DNA of 64,000 nucleotides from Cupriavidus pauculus (lineage in GTDB: Bacteria; Pseudomonadota; Gammaproteobacteria; Burkholderiales; Burkholderiaceae), in assembly GCF_022179805.1 (NCBI RefSeq), contig NZ_BPUO01000010.1, forward strand, positions 124,001-188,000. Direction: 5' to 3'. Below the pieces are notes generated by a model. It did no database searches. It saw only the letters and a list, made by a program, of their open reading frames with translations, and was not told where the DNA came from. Within the stretch, counting starts at the first letter, position 1; each line of letters begins with the position of its first letter. Below, one piece after another: positions 36,945-46,637 of this stretch. Made by a program: the position numbers and the translations under genes.

Positions 36945-38357
36945 TCAGTTCACGCGCTGTACCGCTGGCGGCATCCACTTGCCATCGAGCACCACCTGGT
37001 CGGGCCAGTAGGCGCGCAGCATCAGGTTGAATGCGTCGGGCGGCGCGGGGAGCCAGTTCGCCATGTTGTTCGGCGCGGGGCGTTCGTACTGGATATAGAT
37101 GTCGAGCGAGCCGTCACGGTTGTAGCGCAAGCGGTCACGGCTGCCGATCGCATAGCGCTGGAGCGGGTTGCTCGCGAACGCCTGCTTGTCGTTGTACGCG
37201 CTCAGCGACCAGAACGCCTTGGCCGGCGGCAACTGGCCCTTCTCGAAATGCAGCACATAGCGGCTGCCGCCATCGAACGGACGTCCCGTGGCATCGGCGC
37301 GTGCGATCGGGTAGACGGCATCCTCGGGCAGGTTGGCTCCCAGGCCCGACATCGCCACGGCAGCACGCCGGTCGTAGTCGGCGCCGTACGTGCCGGTATC
37401 GCGCTGCAGGCGCCAGCCCGAATTGCCCGCCGCGCTCTTGCGCGCGTTGGCCGTGATCGTTGCCAGCGCCGTGGTGGCGCCTTCCTGCACGGCGCGGGCT
37501 GTCGATGGCTCCAGCACCGTGGTCTTGAACGGTTCGCCGGCCTTGATACCCATGCGCTGCATTTTCTCCAGCATGGCGACGTCATCGGGTCCGGGCGGAT
37601 TGTCCTGCAGCAGCGCTGCCATGCGGCTGAAGAACGCCTGCGCATCCATCGCCGCCACCTGTTCGGACGGTGGCGTCTCCGTATCGATCAGCCCCAGGCG
37701 CGGCGCCACCGGCTGCACGGCGCGGGCCCCCTTGCGCCAGGCCGATAGCGGCACCAGGCGAAACTGGTCTTGCAGGCGATGCACGTTGGCGTAGTCGCCC
37801 TTGCCATTGGTCTGCATCCGGCCAATCAGCCAGACCATGCTGGTTGGAGCGCGGACTTCCGTCACGCCCTTGGGCAGCGTGCCATCCCAGTCGGGGCCGA
37901 CGATCGCAAACGCGCCACGACGCGTGCCGGTGGTGCGCTTGCCGGGCGCCGCGAACACGTTGGTCCAGGCGTCGAGCATCTGCATCACGTAGTAGCGGCC
38001 GGCCGTATCGGGCACCGACAGCACGACGGGTTCCTTCGACACGTCAAGCCACGCCAACGAATAGAGCGTGTCGGCGTTGGGGCTGACAACGTTGGTGTAG
38101 TTGGCATCGGGGAAGGCCCGATGGTGATTGAAGCTGTTGACGGGCGTCCTGGCCGTCATCACCTCGCGCGTGACATCCATCAGCACGAGCGGATAGCCGT
38201 AGGTGAAGACCTCGGCCGAGAGTGTCTTCATGGCCTGGTCCGACGGCGGCTGCTCTGCGGCCGGCACGGTCGCGACGGGCTCGGGCGTGGTCGAGCAGGC
38301 GGACAGGAAGACGGCAAGCGCGAGCACGCTTGCCAGTTGGCGTATCGATAGGTTCAT
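36945..38357 (-). CDS. DUF1254/DUF1214 lipoprotein
   Basis: 470 residues from ATG 38357 (an ATG 15 bases upstream is possible). The signal peptide ends in the lipobox LSAC (near residue 21), so the protein is membrane-anchored in the cell envelope. The N-terminal DUF1254 part (FTYGYPLVLMDVTREVM; NADTLYSLAWLDVSKEPVVL) and C-terminal DUF1214 part (PPAKAFWSLSAYNDKQAF; YIQYERP) are the usual pair. Function is unknown; the fold is thought to bind a carbohydrate or lipid-like ligand. A terminator follows and the gene appears monocistronic. Confidence 0.9.
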   Translation of the reverse strand: MNLSIRQLASVLALAVFLSACSTTPEPVATVPAAEQPPSDQAMKTLSAEVFTYGYPLVLMDVTREVMTARTPVNSFNHHRAFPDANYTNVVSPNADTLYSLAWLDVSKEPVVLSVPDTAGRYYVMQMLDAWTNVFAAPGKRTTGTRRGAFAIVGPDWDGTLPKGVTEVRAPTSMVWLIGRMQTNGKGDYANVHRLQDQFRLVPLSAWRKGARAVQPVAPRLGLIDTETPPSEQVAAMDAQAFFSRMAALLQDNPPGPDDVAMLEKMQRMGIKAGEPFKTTVLEPSTARAVQEGATTALATITANARKSAAGNSGWRLQRDTGTYGADYDRRAAVAMSGLGANLPEDAVYPIARADATGRPFDGGSRYVLHFEKGQLPPAKAFWSLSAYNDKQAFASNPLQRYAIGSRDRLRYNRDGSLDIYIQYERPAPNNMANWLPAPPDAFNLMLRAYWPDQVVLDGKWMPPAVQRVN

Positions 38358-38630
38358 GACCCCGTTTCCCATTGGTGGCGGCCTTCCAGGGACAATCCGC
38401 ACGGCGCGTCGGGGGGACGCGAGTAGCTCCGGAGGCGCATCTATTCCGAACGAATGATGTCCCCGGGGCTTGGCCACTGTCAATGACCCGAAGGGATGCT
38501 TCCGGGGGGAAGCGAACATTGATCGTGGAGGCGTTGTCCGAACCGGACGGTTTGTGTGGGACGCGTCACGCCGGGCGTGGAAAATCCCTGGTATCGGCGA
38601 GCTGCCGGACGGCGCGCAATGGCGGCGTAG
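38358..38630. other. intergenic region, no gene seen
   Basis: No ORF here has a ribosome site plus believable composition, and no operator or riboswitch was recognised. It should contain the promoter of the DUF1254/DUF1214 gene on the minus strand. Confidence 0.5.
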
Positions 38631-38661
38631 AAAAGAAAAAAGGCTTTCGTTTCCGAAAGCC
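38631..38661 (-). terminator. Rho-independent terminator of tRNA-Arg
   Basis: On the minus strand the stem ggctttcg / cgaaagcc (38642-38661) is followed by a run of six T, C and four T, starting 18 bases after the tRNA 3' end. Confidence 0.9.
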
Positions 38662-38678
38662 CTTTCTCACTACATAGA

Positions 38679-38755
38679 TGGCGCGGCTGGCAGGATTCGA
38701 ACCCACGACCCCTTGGTTCGTAGCCAAGTACTCTATCCAACTGAGCTACAGCCGC
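38679..38755 (-). tRNA. tRNA-Arg(ACG)
   Basis: The cloverleaf folds on the minus strand: acceptor GCGGCTG / CAGCCGC, D arm GCTCAGTTGGATAGAGT, anticodon stem CTTGG / CCAAG with loop CTACGAA (anticodon ACG, read as ICG), T arm GTGGG TTCGAAT CCTGC, discriminator G and encoded CCA. The length is 77 bases including CCA. Confidence 0.97.
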
Positions 38756-38768
38756 ACGCGAGGAGCGC

Positions 38769-38796
38769 ATTGTATCGCAATTCGCACTCCGCGCAA
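38769..38796 (-). promoter_or_regulatory. sigma70 promoter of tRNA-Arg
   Basis: On the minus strand TTGCGC (38796-38791), a 16-base spacer and TACAAT (38774-38769) lie 13 bases before the tRNA 5' end, at normal position for a start a few bases upstream of the mature tRNA. Confidence 0.75.
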
Positions 38797-38838
38797 GCGC
38801 TTTCTTGAAAATAATGCGCTATCAGCAACTAGCTCAAA

Positions 38839-39729
38839 TCACCACCTGTATCTGGCACCCACCGTGCCGCCCGCATTGCGTCCGCCGCGCGCCTTGACCC
38901 AGAGTTTCAAACCGGTGGGCGAGTTGCTGTGCGCGCCAATATTGAACGAGAACAGGCCGCGCAACAGATCGGTATCGATACGCGTGCCGTTGATGTTGAT
39001 GGATTTCGTACGGCTGTCCTGCCACCAGTCGGCCTCGACGAATGGATAGACCCCATTGAGCCGGGTGGGCGCCGCACTGTACAGGCGTACGGCGAGCCCG
39101 GTGGAGGTGACATCGCCAGGGGGCGCATCCCAGTTGCCAGGCACGGGCGCCGACCCAGGCCGGTAGGCCATCTCCACGCGCGACTGCAGCGTCAGGCCGT
39201 TGCCGCTGCGTGACAGCGGCGCGTCGAGCGCCAACGCCATGCTGCGGGCGCGACCGTCAACGATGCCGGTGGCCGTCGATGCGTCGTCAAGATGAAGAAT
39301 GGGCGGGCGCGGCGCGCTGTTGAAGCGCTCCACCACGCGATCGATCGATGCCACGTTGATAGTCACGTGCTCGACGTCGCCGCCTTGCGGCACCCATCTC
39401 GATGCGTGCACGGGAATGGGCAGGTCGGGCTCTTCGCCGTCATCGACCATGCGCGGCGGCACCAGTGACATTGGTGCTTCCGCGGCGATGACGGGCTCGG
39501 CCAGCACGGGTGGCGCGGGTGGTGCGGCGTCCTGCAGCAGGCCCGGTGGCGCACCGGTACCCGACATGCCGACCATGGACTCCTCGGCATGCACCACGGC
39601 GCAGGCCAGCAGCGCAAGTACGAAACACAGGGGGAGACCGGAATGCAGGGGATGCGCACAGACGCAGCGCCCCCCGCCGAACCGAAGCCCGGCGTGCTCC
39701 TCTCTCCCGCACATCATCTGTACGGACAT
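38839..39729 (-). CDS. hypothetical exported protein, probable outer-membrane beta barrel
   Basis: 296 residues from ATG 39729, chosen because GAGGTGG lies nine bases upstream. A polar 28-residue leader precedes a hydrophobic segment (SGLPLCFVLALLACAVVHA), so the true export start may be internal. The Pro/Ala-rich middle is followed by alternating strands (RLYSAAPTRLNGVYPFVEAD, RGLFSFNIGAHS, TGLKLWVKA) ending in GTVGARYRW, a C-terminal aromatic as in outer-membrane proteins. No family could be named. Confidence 0.6.
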   Translation of the reverse strand: MSVQMMCGREEHAGLRFGGGRCVCAHPLHSGLPLCFVLALLACAVVHAEESMVGMSGTGAPPGLLQDAAPPAPPVLAEPVIAAEAPMSLVPPRMVDDGEEPDLPIPVHASRWVPQGGDVEHVTINVASIDRVVERFNSAPRPPILHLDDASTATGIVDGRARSMALALDAPLSRSGNGLTLQSRVEMAYRPGSAPVPGNWDAPPGDVTSTGLAVRLYSAAPTRLNGVYPFVEADWWQDSRTKSININGTRIDTDLLRGLFSFNIGAHSNSPTGLKLWVKARGGRNAGGTVGARYRW

Positions 39730-39900
39730 GGCGACCACCTCGTCGGACGTTGTCTGGAACGTGCCCGATCAGCTTGAGCATAGGTCAAAGGCCGCGTGAT
39801 CGTTAGCGTCGTATGTGGGGTGTCGAGCCGGCTGGATGGCTGAGAAATACGGATGAGAGAGACGACGTCGGACGAGCGTCCAGACGAAAAACTAGCGCTT

Positions 39901-40035
39901 GTTTGCTCCCCTCTCCCACTTGTGGGAGAGGGGCTGGGGGTGAGGGTCAGCGGTTAAATCCACGACAAGTCGCAATTTGAGCCGCCAAGCCCTCTCCCCC
40001 GACCCCTCTCCCGCAAAGCGGGAGAGGGGAGAACA
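39901..40035. repeat. REP-like inverted pair of intergenic repeats
   Basis: Two copies in opposite orientation (39901-39946 and 39988-40035) share the core tttgctcccctctccc, a short variable loop, gggagagggg and a Pur-rich tail (ctgggggtgaggg). Each forms a stable hairpin. A third copy is at 45361-45396. They sit between convergent or tail-end genes. Confidence 0.85.
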
Positions 40036-40058
40036 ACACGGAGATCCGAGGAAAAACC

Positions 40059-43000
40059 TCAAGCCGCCTGCTGCCCAGCCTTCGGATCCCTGAACAACTT
40101 CAGCAGCCGCTCCCACTTCGCACGCGCGGCCTTGAGATTGTTCTCCTTCACGTGCCCGAACCCACGAATGTCATCCGGCAAGTTGGCCAGTTCCACCGCA
40201 GTGCCATGGTTCGCAACGCTCAGGCCCTTCGACAGCTCATCGAGCAGCGTCCGGTACTCGCCAATCAGCGCGCGTTCCGTGCGGCGTTCCTCGGTCTTGC
40301 CGAAGATGTCGAGTGCGCCGCCGCGCAGGCCCTTCAGCTTGGCCAGGATGCGGAACAACGTCATCGTCGACGGGCCGAAGCGGCGCTTGACCAGGTGGCC
40401 CTGGGCGTCGCGCTTTGCCGTGGTCGGCGGAGCCAGCCAGAAGTTGAGCTGATAGTCGCGGCCCGGTTCACCTTCGAACTGCGCGCGCAGCTTGTCGAGG
40501 AACAGCGGGTCGGTGTACAGGCGCGCCACCTCGTACTCGTCCTTGTACGCCATCAGCTTGGCCAGGTTGCGCGCGGCGGCCTCGGTCAGCGGCAGCGGCT
40601 TGCCGGCACCCACCAGCGCGCTCTCGGCCGTGCGCACGCGGTTCACTGCGTCGCGATACTGCTCGGCATAGGCGGCGTTCTGGTACTTGGTCAGCAGCTC
40701 CACGCGATTGGCGATCAGCTTTTCCAGCAGCGCGCCGCTCGACGTCGGCAGCTTCACCACGTCGGCGCCCTCGGTCTGCACCTTGAGCTTGCCGGTCAGC
40801 GACAGCACGTGGTCCGGGTCGTGCGCCATGTGGCGGCCCCAGTCAAAGGCCGCCTTGTTCTTCTCGACCGATACGCCATTCAGTTCGATGGCGCGCTCCA
40901 GCGCTTCCAGCGTCAGCGGAATCCAGCCCTTCTGCCACGCGTACCCCAGCACCAGCGGATTGGTGTAGATGGTGTCGCCCAGCAGCGCCACGGCCAGCGC
41001 GCTGGCGTTGATGAAGTCGCACTGGTCGCCCACGGCATTGCGGACGTCCTGCTCGGCCGACATGCCCGGGAACTGCCACTTCGGGTCCTTGATGAACGCG
41101 GCCGTCGGGGTTTGCGCGGTGTTGACCACGGCGCGCGTGCGGCCCGATTGCGTCTTCGAGATGACTTCGTCGGTGGCTGACACGATGGCGTCGCAGCCGA
41201 TCACCAGGTCTGCCTCGCCCATGGCGATACGCGTGGCATGCAGGTCATCGGGTTTGTCGGCCAGCTGCACGTGCGACAGCACGGCGCCACCCTTCTGCGC
41301 CAGGCCCGCCATGTCGAGCACGGTCACGCCCTTGTTCTCAAGGTGCGCGGCCATGCCCAGCAGACCGCCGATCGTCACCACGCCGGTGCCGCCCACGCCA
41401 GTCACCAGGATGCCGTAGGCGCGCCGGATGGCCGGCAGCGTCGGATGCGGCAGCTCAGGCAGCCCGCCCATCGAGATGCCGTTTGCCTTGGGCTTGCGCA
41501 CCTGCGCGCCTTCGGCCGTGATAAAGCTCGGGCAGAAGCCGTTCACGCACGAGAAATCCTTGTTGCAGGACGACTGGTTGATCTGGCGCTTGGTGCCCAG
41601 TTCCGTTTCCAGGGGCTCCACCGACAGGCAGTTCGACTTGACCGAGCAATCGCCGCAGCCTTCGCAGACCGCGTCGTTGATGAACGCGCGGCGTGCCGGG
41701 TCGGGGAACGTGCCGCGCTTGCGGCGACGACGCTTTTCCGTGGCGCACGTCTGGTCGTAGATCAGGATCGTGCAGCCGGGCACTTCGCGTAGCTGGCGCT
41801 GGATGTCGTCCAGTTCCTCGCGCGGATGCACGGTCAGGCCTTCGGGCAGCTTGATCGCGCCGTTGTACTTCTCGGGCTGGTCCGTGACGATGACGATCTT
41901 CTTGGCGCCCTCGGCCGACACCTGGAACGCGATGTCCTGCACCGACAGCTGGCCGTCCACGGGCTGGCCGCCCGTCATGGCCACCGCGTCGTTGTAGAGG
42001 ATCTTGTAGGTGATGTTCACACCGGCCGCGATCGACGCGCGGATGGCCAGCAGCCCCGAGTGGAAGTACGTACCGTCACCCAGGTTGGCAAACACGTGCT
42101 GGTCGCCGGCAAACGGTGCCTGGCCGATCCACGCCACGCCTTCGCCGCCCATCTGGCTGAACGTGCTCGTGTTGCGGTCCATCCAGACCGTCATGTAGTG
42201 GCAGCCGATGCCGGCCAGCGCGCGCGAGCCTTCGGGCACGTTGGTCGACGTGTTGTGCGGGCAGCCCGAGCAGAACCAGGGCTTTCGCTCGGCGGTCACG
42301 CGCGGCGTGGCCAGCGCGCGTTCCTTGGCGTGGATGATCGCCAGGCGGGCTTCGATGCGTGCGCGAATGTCGCTGGGCAGATCGAACTTTTCCAGGCGCG
42401 TGGCGATGGCCTTGGCGATGATCGCCGGCGACAGTTCATAGTGCGCGGGCAGCAGCCAGTTGTTCTGCGGAATCGACCATTCGCCGCCCGCGTTGTCGCG
42501 CTCGTCGAACTTGCCGTAGACCTTGGGCCGCACGTCGTCGCGCCAGTTGTACAGCTCTTCCTTGAGCGCGTACTCCATGATCTGGCGCTTTTCCTCGACC
42601 ACCAGGATTTCCTGCAGCCCTTCGGCAAACGCGCGCGCGCCGTGTGCTTCCAGCGGCCACACGCAGCCCACCTTGTACAGGCGGATGCCCAGGCGCGTGC
42701 AGGTCTCGTCGTCGAGGCCCAGGTCGGACAGCGCCTGGCGCGTATCCAGGTAGGCCTTGCCGGCCGTCATGATGCCGAAGCGTGCGTGCGGCGAATCGAT
42801 CTCGATCCGGTCGATCTTGTTGGCACGCACATAGGCCAGGCCCGCGTACCACTTGTAGTCGAGAAGCCGCGCTTCCTGTTCCAGCGGCGGATCGGGCCAG
42901 CGGATGTTCAGGCCGCCCGGGGGCAGCATGAAATCGTCGGGCAGCACGATCTGCACGCGATGCGGATCGAGTTCCACCGATGCGGACGATTCCACCACGT

Positions 43001-43652
43001 CGGTCACGCACTTCATGGCCACCCACAGGCCCGAGTAACGGCTCATAGCCCAGCCATGCAGCCCGTAGTCCAGGTATTCCTGTACGTTGGACGGGTAGAG
43101 CACCGGCAGGCCGCAGGCCTTGAAGATGTGCTCGGACTGGTGCGCCAGCGTGGAGGACTTGGCCGAGTGGTCGTCGCCGGCCAGCACCAGTACGCCACCG
43201 TACTTGCTGGAGCCGGCCGAGTTGGCGTGCTTGAATACGTCGCCGGTGCGGTCCACGCCGGGACCCTTGCCGTACCACATGCCGAACACGCCATCGAACT
43301 TGGCGTCCGGGTACATGTTGACCTGTTGCGATCCCCAGACCGACGTGGCGGCCAGATCCTCGTTCAGGCCGGCCTGGAACACGACGTTGTGCGCCGCCAG
43401 ATGCTTCTTGGCCTTCCAGAGCGATTGGTCCAGGGCACCCAGCGGGGAGCCGCGGTAGCCGGAGATGAAGCCTGCGGTATTCAGGCCGGAGGCGCGGTCG
43501 CGTTCCTGCTGCAGCATGGGAAGGCGCACGAGTGCCTGCGTGCCGCTGATGTAGATGCGGCCACGCTCCAGCGTGTATTTGTCTTCAAGGGATACGTTTT
43601 CGAGCGCGCGGCGGATGGCGTCGCTGACCGGTGGGGTCAGGGGGGCATTCAT
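40059..43652 (-). CDS. indolepyruvate ferredoxin oxidoreductase (fused)
   Basis: 1197 residues from ATG 43652 with AGAGGAG. One chain joins domains that are separate in archaea. The IorA-like pyrimidine domain contains SGYRGSPLGALDQSL. The TPP-binding part carries SGCPHNTSTNVPEGS. A ferredoxin-like cluster motif, CEGCGDCSVKSNC, lies near residue 660. An IorB/gamma-like domain has the glycine motif GVGGTGVVTIGG near residue 750. The C-terminal part follows. It oxidatively decarboxylates aryl-pyruvates to aryl-acetyl-CoA with reduction of ferredoxin, linking aromatic amino-acid breakdown to CoA metabolism. It is monocistronic and cytoplasmic. Confidence 0.92.
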   Translation of the reverse strand: MNAPLTPPVSDAIRRALENVSLEDKYTLERGRIYISGTQALVRLPMLQQERDRASGLNTAGFISGYRGSPLGALDQSLWKAKKHLAAHNVVFQAGLNEDLAATSVWGSQQVNMYPDAKFDGVFGMWYGKGPGVDRTGDVFKHANSAGSSKYGGVLVLAGDDHSAKSSTLAHQSEHIFKACGLPVLYPSNVQEYLDYGLHGWAMSRYSGLWVAMKCVTDVVESSASVELDPHRVQIVLPDDFMLPPGGLNIRWPDPPLEQEARLLDYKWYAGLAYVRANKIDRIEIDSPHARFGIMTAGKAYLDTRQALSDLGLDDETCTRLGIRLYKVGCVWPLEAHGARAFAEGLQEILVVEEKRQIMEYALKEELYNWRDDVRPKVYGKFDERDNAGGEWSIPQNNWLLPAHYELSPAIIAKAIATRLEKFDLPSDIRARIEARLAIIHAKERALATPRVTAERKPWFCSGCPHNTSTNVPEGSRALAGIGCHYMTVWMDRNTSTFSQMGGEGVAWIGQAPFAGDQHVFANLGDGTYFHSGLLAIRASIAAGVNITYKILYNDAVAMTGGQPVDGQLSVQDIAFQVSAEGAKKIVIVTDQPEKYNGAIKLPEGLTVHPREELDDIQRQLREVPGCTILIYDQTCATEKRRRRKRGTFPDPARRAFINDAVCEGCGDCSVKSNCLSVEPLETELGTKRQINQSSCNKDFSCVNGFCPSFITAEGAQVRKPKANGISMGGLPELPHPTLPAIRRAYGILVTGVGGTGVVTIGGLLGMAAHLENKGVTVLDMAGLAQKGGAVLSHVQLADKPDDLHATRIAMGEADLVIGCDAIVSATDEVISKTQSGRTRAVVNTAQTPTAAFIKDPKWQFPGMSAEQDVRNAVGDQCDFINASALAVALLGDTIYTNPLVLGYAWQKGWIPLTLEALERAIELNGVSVEKNKAAFDWGRHMAHDPDHVLSLTGKLKVQTEGADVVKLPTSSGALLEKLIANRVELLTKYQNAAYAEQYRDAVNRVRTAESALVGAGKPLPLTEAAARNLAKLMAYKDEYEVARLYTDPLFLDKLRAQFEGEPGRDYQLNFWLAPPTTAKRDAQGHLVKRRFGPSTMTLFRILAKLKGLRGGALDIFGKTEERRTERALIGEYRTLLDELSKGLSVANHGTAVELANLPDDIRGFGHVKENNLKAARAKWERLLKLFRDPKAGQQAA

Positions 43653-43975
43653 ATGTGCTCCTCTTTGGGGCCCTGTGGGGCATGCTGTCGGGATCACCGA
43701 CACATCATTTATGGGCAGCCGTCGGGGGCCTCTTGTGGAGGCGTTGAACGGCCGTGTCTCTGCGCGGCATGGTAGCACCGGCGTGCAGGCCGCGGTACCG
43801 TGCGATGCAGCATAAAACGGGCCAGATACCCCCGTGATTTCCCGTATACGCCGGTGCCAGCCGTGTACACTGCGGTGCATCCAAATGGCGCGCGCGAAAC
43901 GCCGATGACGATCACGCGCCACACGCCGGGGCACGCCACCATGGTGCAACCCGGCTCCATCAAGAAGAACCGACT
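43653..43975. other. divergent intergenic region
   Basis: 323 bases between two divergent genes hold their promoters. No operator, riboswitch or small gene was recognised. Confidence 0.5.
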
Positions 43976-45310
43976 ATGACCAATTCTCCCCGCCAGGGCG
44001 CAACCCTGGCCGTGCTGATCGACGCCGACAACGCGGCCCCCGCCATCGTCGAGGGCCTGCTGGCCGAAGTGGCAAAGTACGGCGTGGCCGCCGTGAAACG
44101 CATCTACGGCGACTGGACGCGCCCGAACCTGTCGGGCTGGAAAGACCGCCTGCTCGCGCACTCGATCCAGCCGATCCAGCAGTTCCGCTACACCGTGGGC
44201 AAGAACGCCACCGACAGCGCGATGATCATCGACGCGATGGACCTGCTGTACACGGGCCGCTTCGATGGCTTCTGCATCGTGTCGAGTGACAGCGACTTCA
44301 CGCGCCTGGCGTCGCGCATCCGCGAACAGGGCCTGACCGTCTACGGGTTCGGCGAGCGCAAGACGCCCAAGCCGTTCGTGACTGCCTGCGACAAGTTCAT
44401 CTATTCCGATGTGCTGCGCGCCACCGATACCGACTCGGACGCCGAGGCCGAAACCGCGCCGGCCCGCCGCCGCAGCTCGCAGGAACTACGTCAGGACTCG
44501 CGCCTGGTGCGGCTGCTGCAGAGCGCATCCCAGGCGATGTCCGACGAGGACGGCTGGTCCACGCTCGGCGGCATCGGCAACTACATCGCCAAGCAGGCGC
44601 CCGAATTCGATTCGCGCAACTATGGCTACGGCAAGCTCTCCGAGCTGGTCACCGCCACGAACCTGTTCGACGTGGAAACCCGCAACGGCGGCAACAACAA
44701 GACGCTGTGGGTGCGCCTGAAGAAGCGCGGCAAGGGCGAGGGCGGCCAGCCGCAGCCATCGCAGCCGCAATCGCAGCCGCAGCAGCAACCCCAGCAATCG
44801 CAACCCCAGCCGCAGGCCCAGCGTCCGGCGCACGTGAAGCCGGCGCGCGCGCCGCTGCCCACGCAGACCGTGGCCCAGCCGGTGCCGTCGGTGGAAACCC
44901 CGGCGCCGGTGGTGGAAGTGAACGCGATTCCCGAACCCGCACCTGCGTTCTCGGCAGCCGACGAGGAGTCGGCCGGATCGGCATCGACGCTGATTTCGGA
45001 GGAAGTGGCCGAGCCGCAACCGAAGCCCGGCAAGCGCTCGAAGCGGCCGGAAGTGACGCTCAGCGATACGCCGTGGCCGATCGACCAGTCGGTGTTTGCC
45101 GCGCCCGGTACGACCGTGTTGCCGGCGAAGGTGAAAGCTGAAGAGGAAGTCGAGGAAGCGCCTGCGCCCGTGGTCGAAGCCGAAGCGGACGTTGAAGCAG
45201 AAGCCGTGAGCAAGGTAGAGGCCCCGGCCCCGGCAAAGAAGAAGCCGGCTGCCAAGAAGGCGGCACCGCGCAAGCGGGCGCCAGCGAAGAAGGCTGCGGC
45301 GAAGGAATGA
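43976..45310 (+). CDS. NYN-domain nuclease-like protein with LOTUS/OST-HTH and basic tail
   Basis: 444 residues. The NYN (PIN-like) domain covers about 8-150: VLIDADNAAPAIVEGLL, KNATDSAMIIDAMDLLYTG and CIVSSDSDF, with the acidic residues of the metal site. An OST-HTH/LOTUS domain follows (about 175-255: SRLVRLLQSASQAMSDEDGW, SELVTATNLFDVE). Then come a Pro/Gln-rich linker and a Lys/Ala tail (PAKKKPAAKKAAPRKRA) like histone H1 or AlgP. NYN-LOTUS proteins are predicted RNA-binding nucleases; the bacterial role is not known. Confidence 0.9.
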   Translation: MTNSPRQGATLAVLIDADNAAPAIVEGLLAEVAKYGVAAVKRIYGDWTRPNLSGWKDRLLAHSIQPIQQFRYTVGKNATDSAMIIDAMDLLYTGRFDGFCIVSSDSDFTRLASRIREQGLTVYGFGERKTPKPFVTACDKFIYSDVLRATDTDSDAEAETAPARRRSSQELRQDSRLVRLLQSASQAMSDEDGWSTLGGIGNYIAKQAPEFDSRNYGYGKLSELVTATNLFDVETRNGGNNKTLWVRLKKRGKGEGGQPQPSQPQSQPQQQPQQSQPQPQAQRPAHVKPARAPLPTQTVAQPVPSVETPAPVVEVNAIPEPAPAFSAADEESAGSASTLISEEVAEPQPKPGKRSKRPEVTLSDTPWPIDQSVFAAPGTTVLPAKVKAEEEVEEAPAPVVEAEADVEAEAVSKVEAPAPAKKKPAAKKAAPRKRAPAKKAAAKE

Positions 45311-45360
45311 GTCGGTAGGGGGTGCTTGTGCTCACCCCCGGGCTCTCTCCCGCACCCTTG

Positions 45361-45396
45361 GTTTGCTCCCCTCTCCCGCTTTGCGGGAGAGGGGAG
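45361..45396. repeat. REP-like intergenic repeat, third copy
   Basis: gtttgctcccctctccc is identical to the element at 39901, followed by a loop and gggagaggggag. It lies between the ends of the NYN gene and gspF and could terminate transcription from both sides. Confidence 0.85.
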
Positions 45397-45404
45397 CTTG
45401 ACCC

Positions 45405-46622
45405 CTACCGCACCAGCTGGTTGATCTCGATAATCGGCATCAGCACGGCCAGCACGATCAGCAGCACCACCACACCCATCGTCAGGATCAGCAGCGGCTC
45501 CAGCAGGCTGGTCAGGAACAGCGTACGGCGCTCCAGTTCCTGGCCTTCGCCGGTGGCTGCGCGCTCCAGCATCACGGGCAGGTTGCCCGTGGCCTCGCCA
45601 GACCGGATCAGATGCACCAGCACCGGCGGAAACTGGTTCTGCGCCGCCAGCGCGCGCGCCAGCGATGCGCCTTCGCGCACACGCGTGGTGGCGTCGTCGA
45701 CATTGGCCTTGAGCGCGGCATTCGTCAGCGTTTCACCGGCGGCCTGCAGGCTGCGCAGGATCGGCACGCCAGCCGACACCAGGATGGCCAGCGTGCTGGC
45801 GAAGCGTGCGGTGTTGTAGCCGCGTACGAGCTTGCCGATCAGCGGCGCGGTCAGCAGCCAGCGGTGCCATGACAACCGCACGTCGGGCTGCTTCAGCAGG
45901 CTGCGGATGATCGCCGCGATCACCGCGAAGACCGCCAGCGCGGCCCACCACCAGTTGCGCACGAAGTCCGACAGCCACAGCATGACGATCGTCAGCGTGG
46001 GCAGCTTCTGCTTGGTATTGGCAAAGACGCTGACCACCTGCGGCACCACATATGACAGCAGGAAGATCACGATCGCGAACGCCACGACGGTGACGATGGC
46101 CGGGTAGGTGAACGCCAGGCGGATCTTCGACGTGAGCTGGTTGCGCGTCTCGATATAGGTCGCCAGCCGCTCCAGCACCACGCCCAGATGCCCGGAATGC
46201 TCGCCGGCCGAAACCAGCGCGCGATAGATATCCGGAAAATCCTTCGGATGCTGGGACAGCGCCACTGACAGCGAACTGCCGCCCATCACCTCGGCGCGGA
46301 TGCCGGCCAGCAATTCGTGCACGTACTGGCGCTCGGCCTGGTCGGCCAGCGCGCCAAGCGCTTCGTCCAGCGGCAGCCCCGACACGATCAGGCTGGCCAG
46401 TTGCCGCGTGAACAGCGCCTGCTCCTGCGTGGAAAGCCGCCGCACGAACATGCCGCTGCTGCTGCGCTGGGCCAGGCCGGCGCCGGCCAGCGGATCGACG
46501 GTCAGCGGCGTCAGGCCGCGCGCGCGCAGTTGCGAGCGCGCCTGCTTGGGACTGTCGGCTTCGATGACGCCGCGGTCGACGCGGCCGGCGGCGTCGGCGG
46601 CTTCATAGCGATAGGCGGGCAT
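45405..46622 (-). CDS. gspF: type II secretion inner-membrane platform protein GspF
   Basis: 405 residues, the usual GspF length. It has two homologous cytoplasmic helix bundles (about 70-195 and 275-400; PLDEALGALADQAE and VPILRSLQAAGETL) and three membrane spans, for example AFTYPAIVTVVAFAIVIFLL. The N-terminus MPAYRYEAADAAGRVDRGVI is typical. It is the last gene of the gspG-F operon. Confidence 0.96.
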   Translation of the reverse strand: MPAYRYEAADAAGRVDRGVIEADSPKQARSQLRARGLTPLTVDPLAGAGLAQRSSSGMFVRRLSTQEQALFTRQLASLIVSGLPLDEALGALADQAERQYVHELLAGIRAEVMGGSSLSVALSQHPKDFPDIYRALVSAGEHSGHLGVVLERLATYIETRNQLTSKIRLAFTYPAIVTVVAFAIVIFLLSYVVPQVVSVFANTKQKLPTLTIVMLWLSDFVRNWWWAALAVFAVIAAIIRSLLKQPDVRLSWHRWLLTAPLIGKLVRGYNTARFASTLAILVSAGVPILRSLQAAGETLTNAALKANVDDATTRVREGASLARALAAQNQFPPVLVHLIRSGEATGNLPVMLERAATGEGQELERRTLFLTSLLEPLLILTMGVVVLLIVLAVLMPIIEINQLVR

Positions 46623-46637
46623 GCGGGTCTTCCTTGC

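Noticed and set aside
41826..43775. 649-codon open frame on the plus strand
   Set aside because: It is antisense to the indolepyruvate ferredoxin oxidoreductase, with shadow composition and no motifs.
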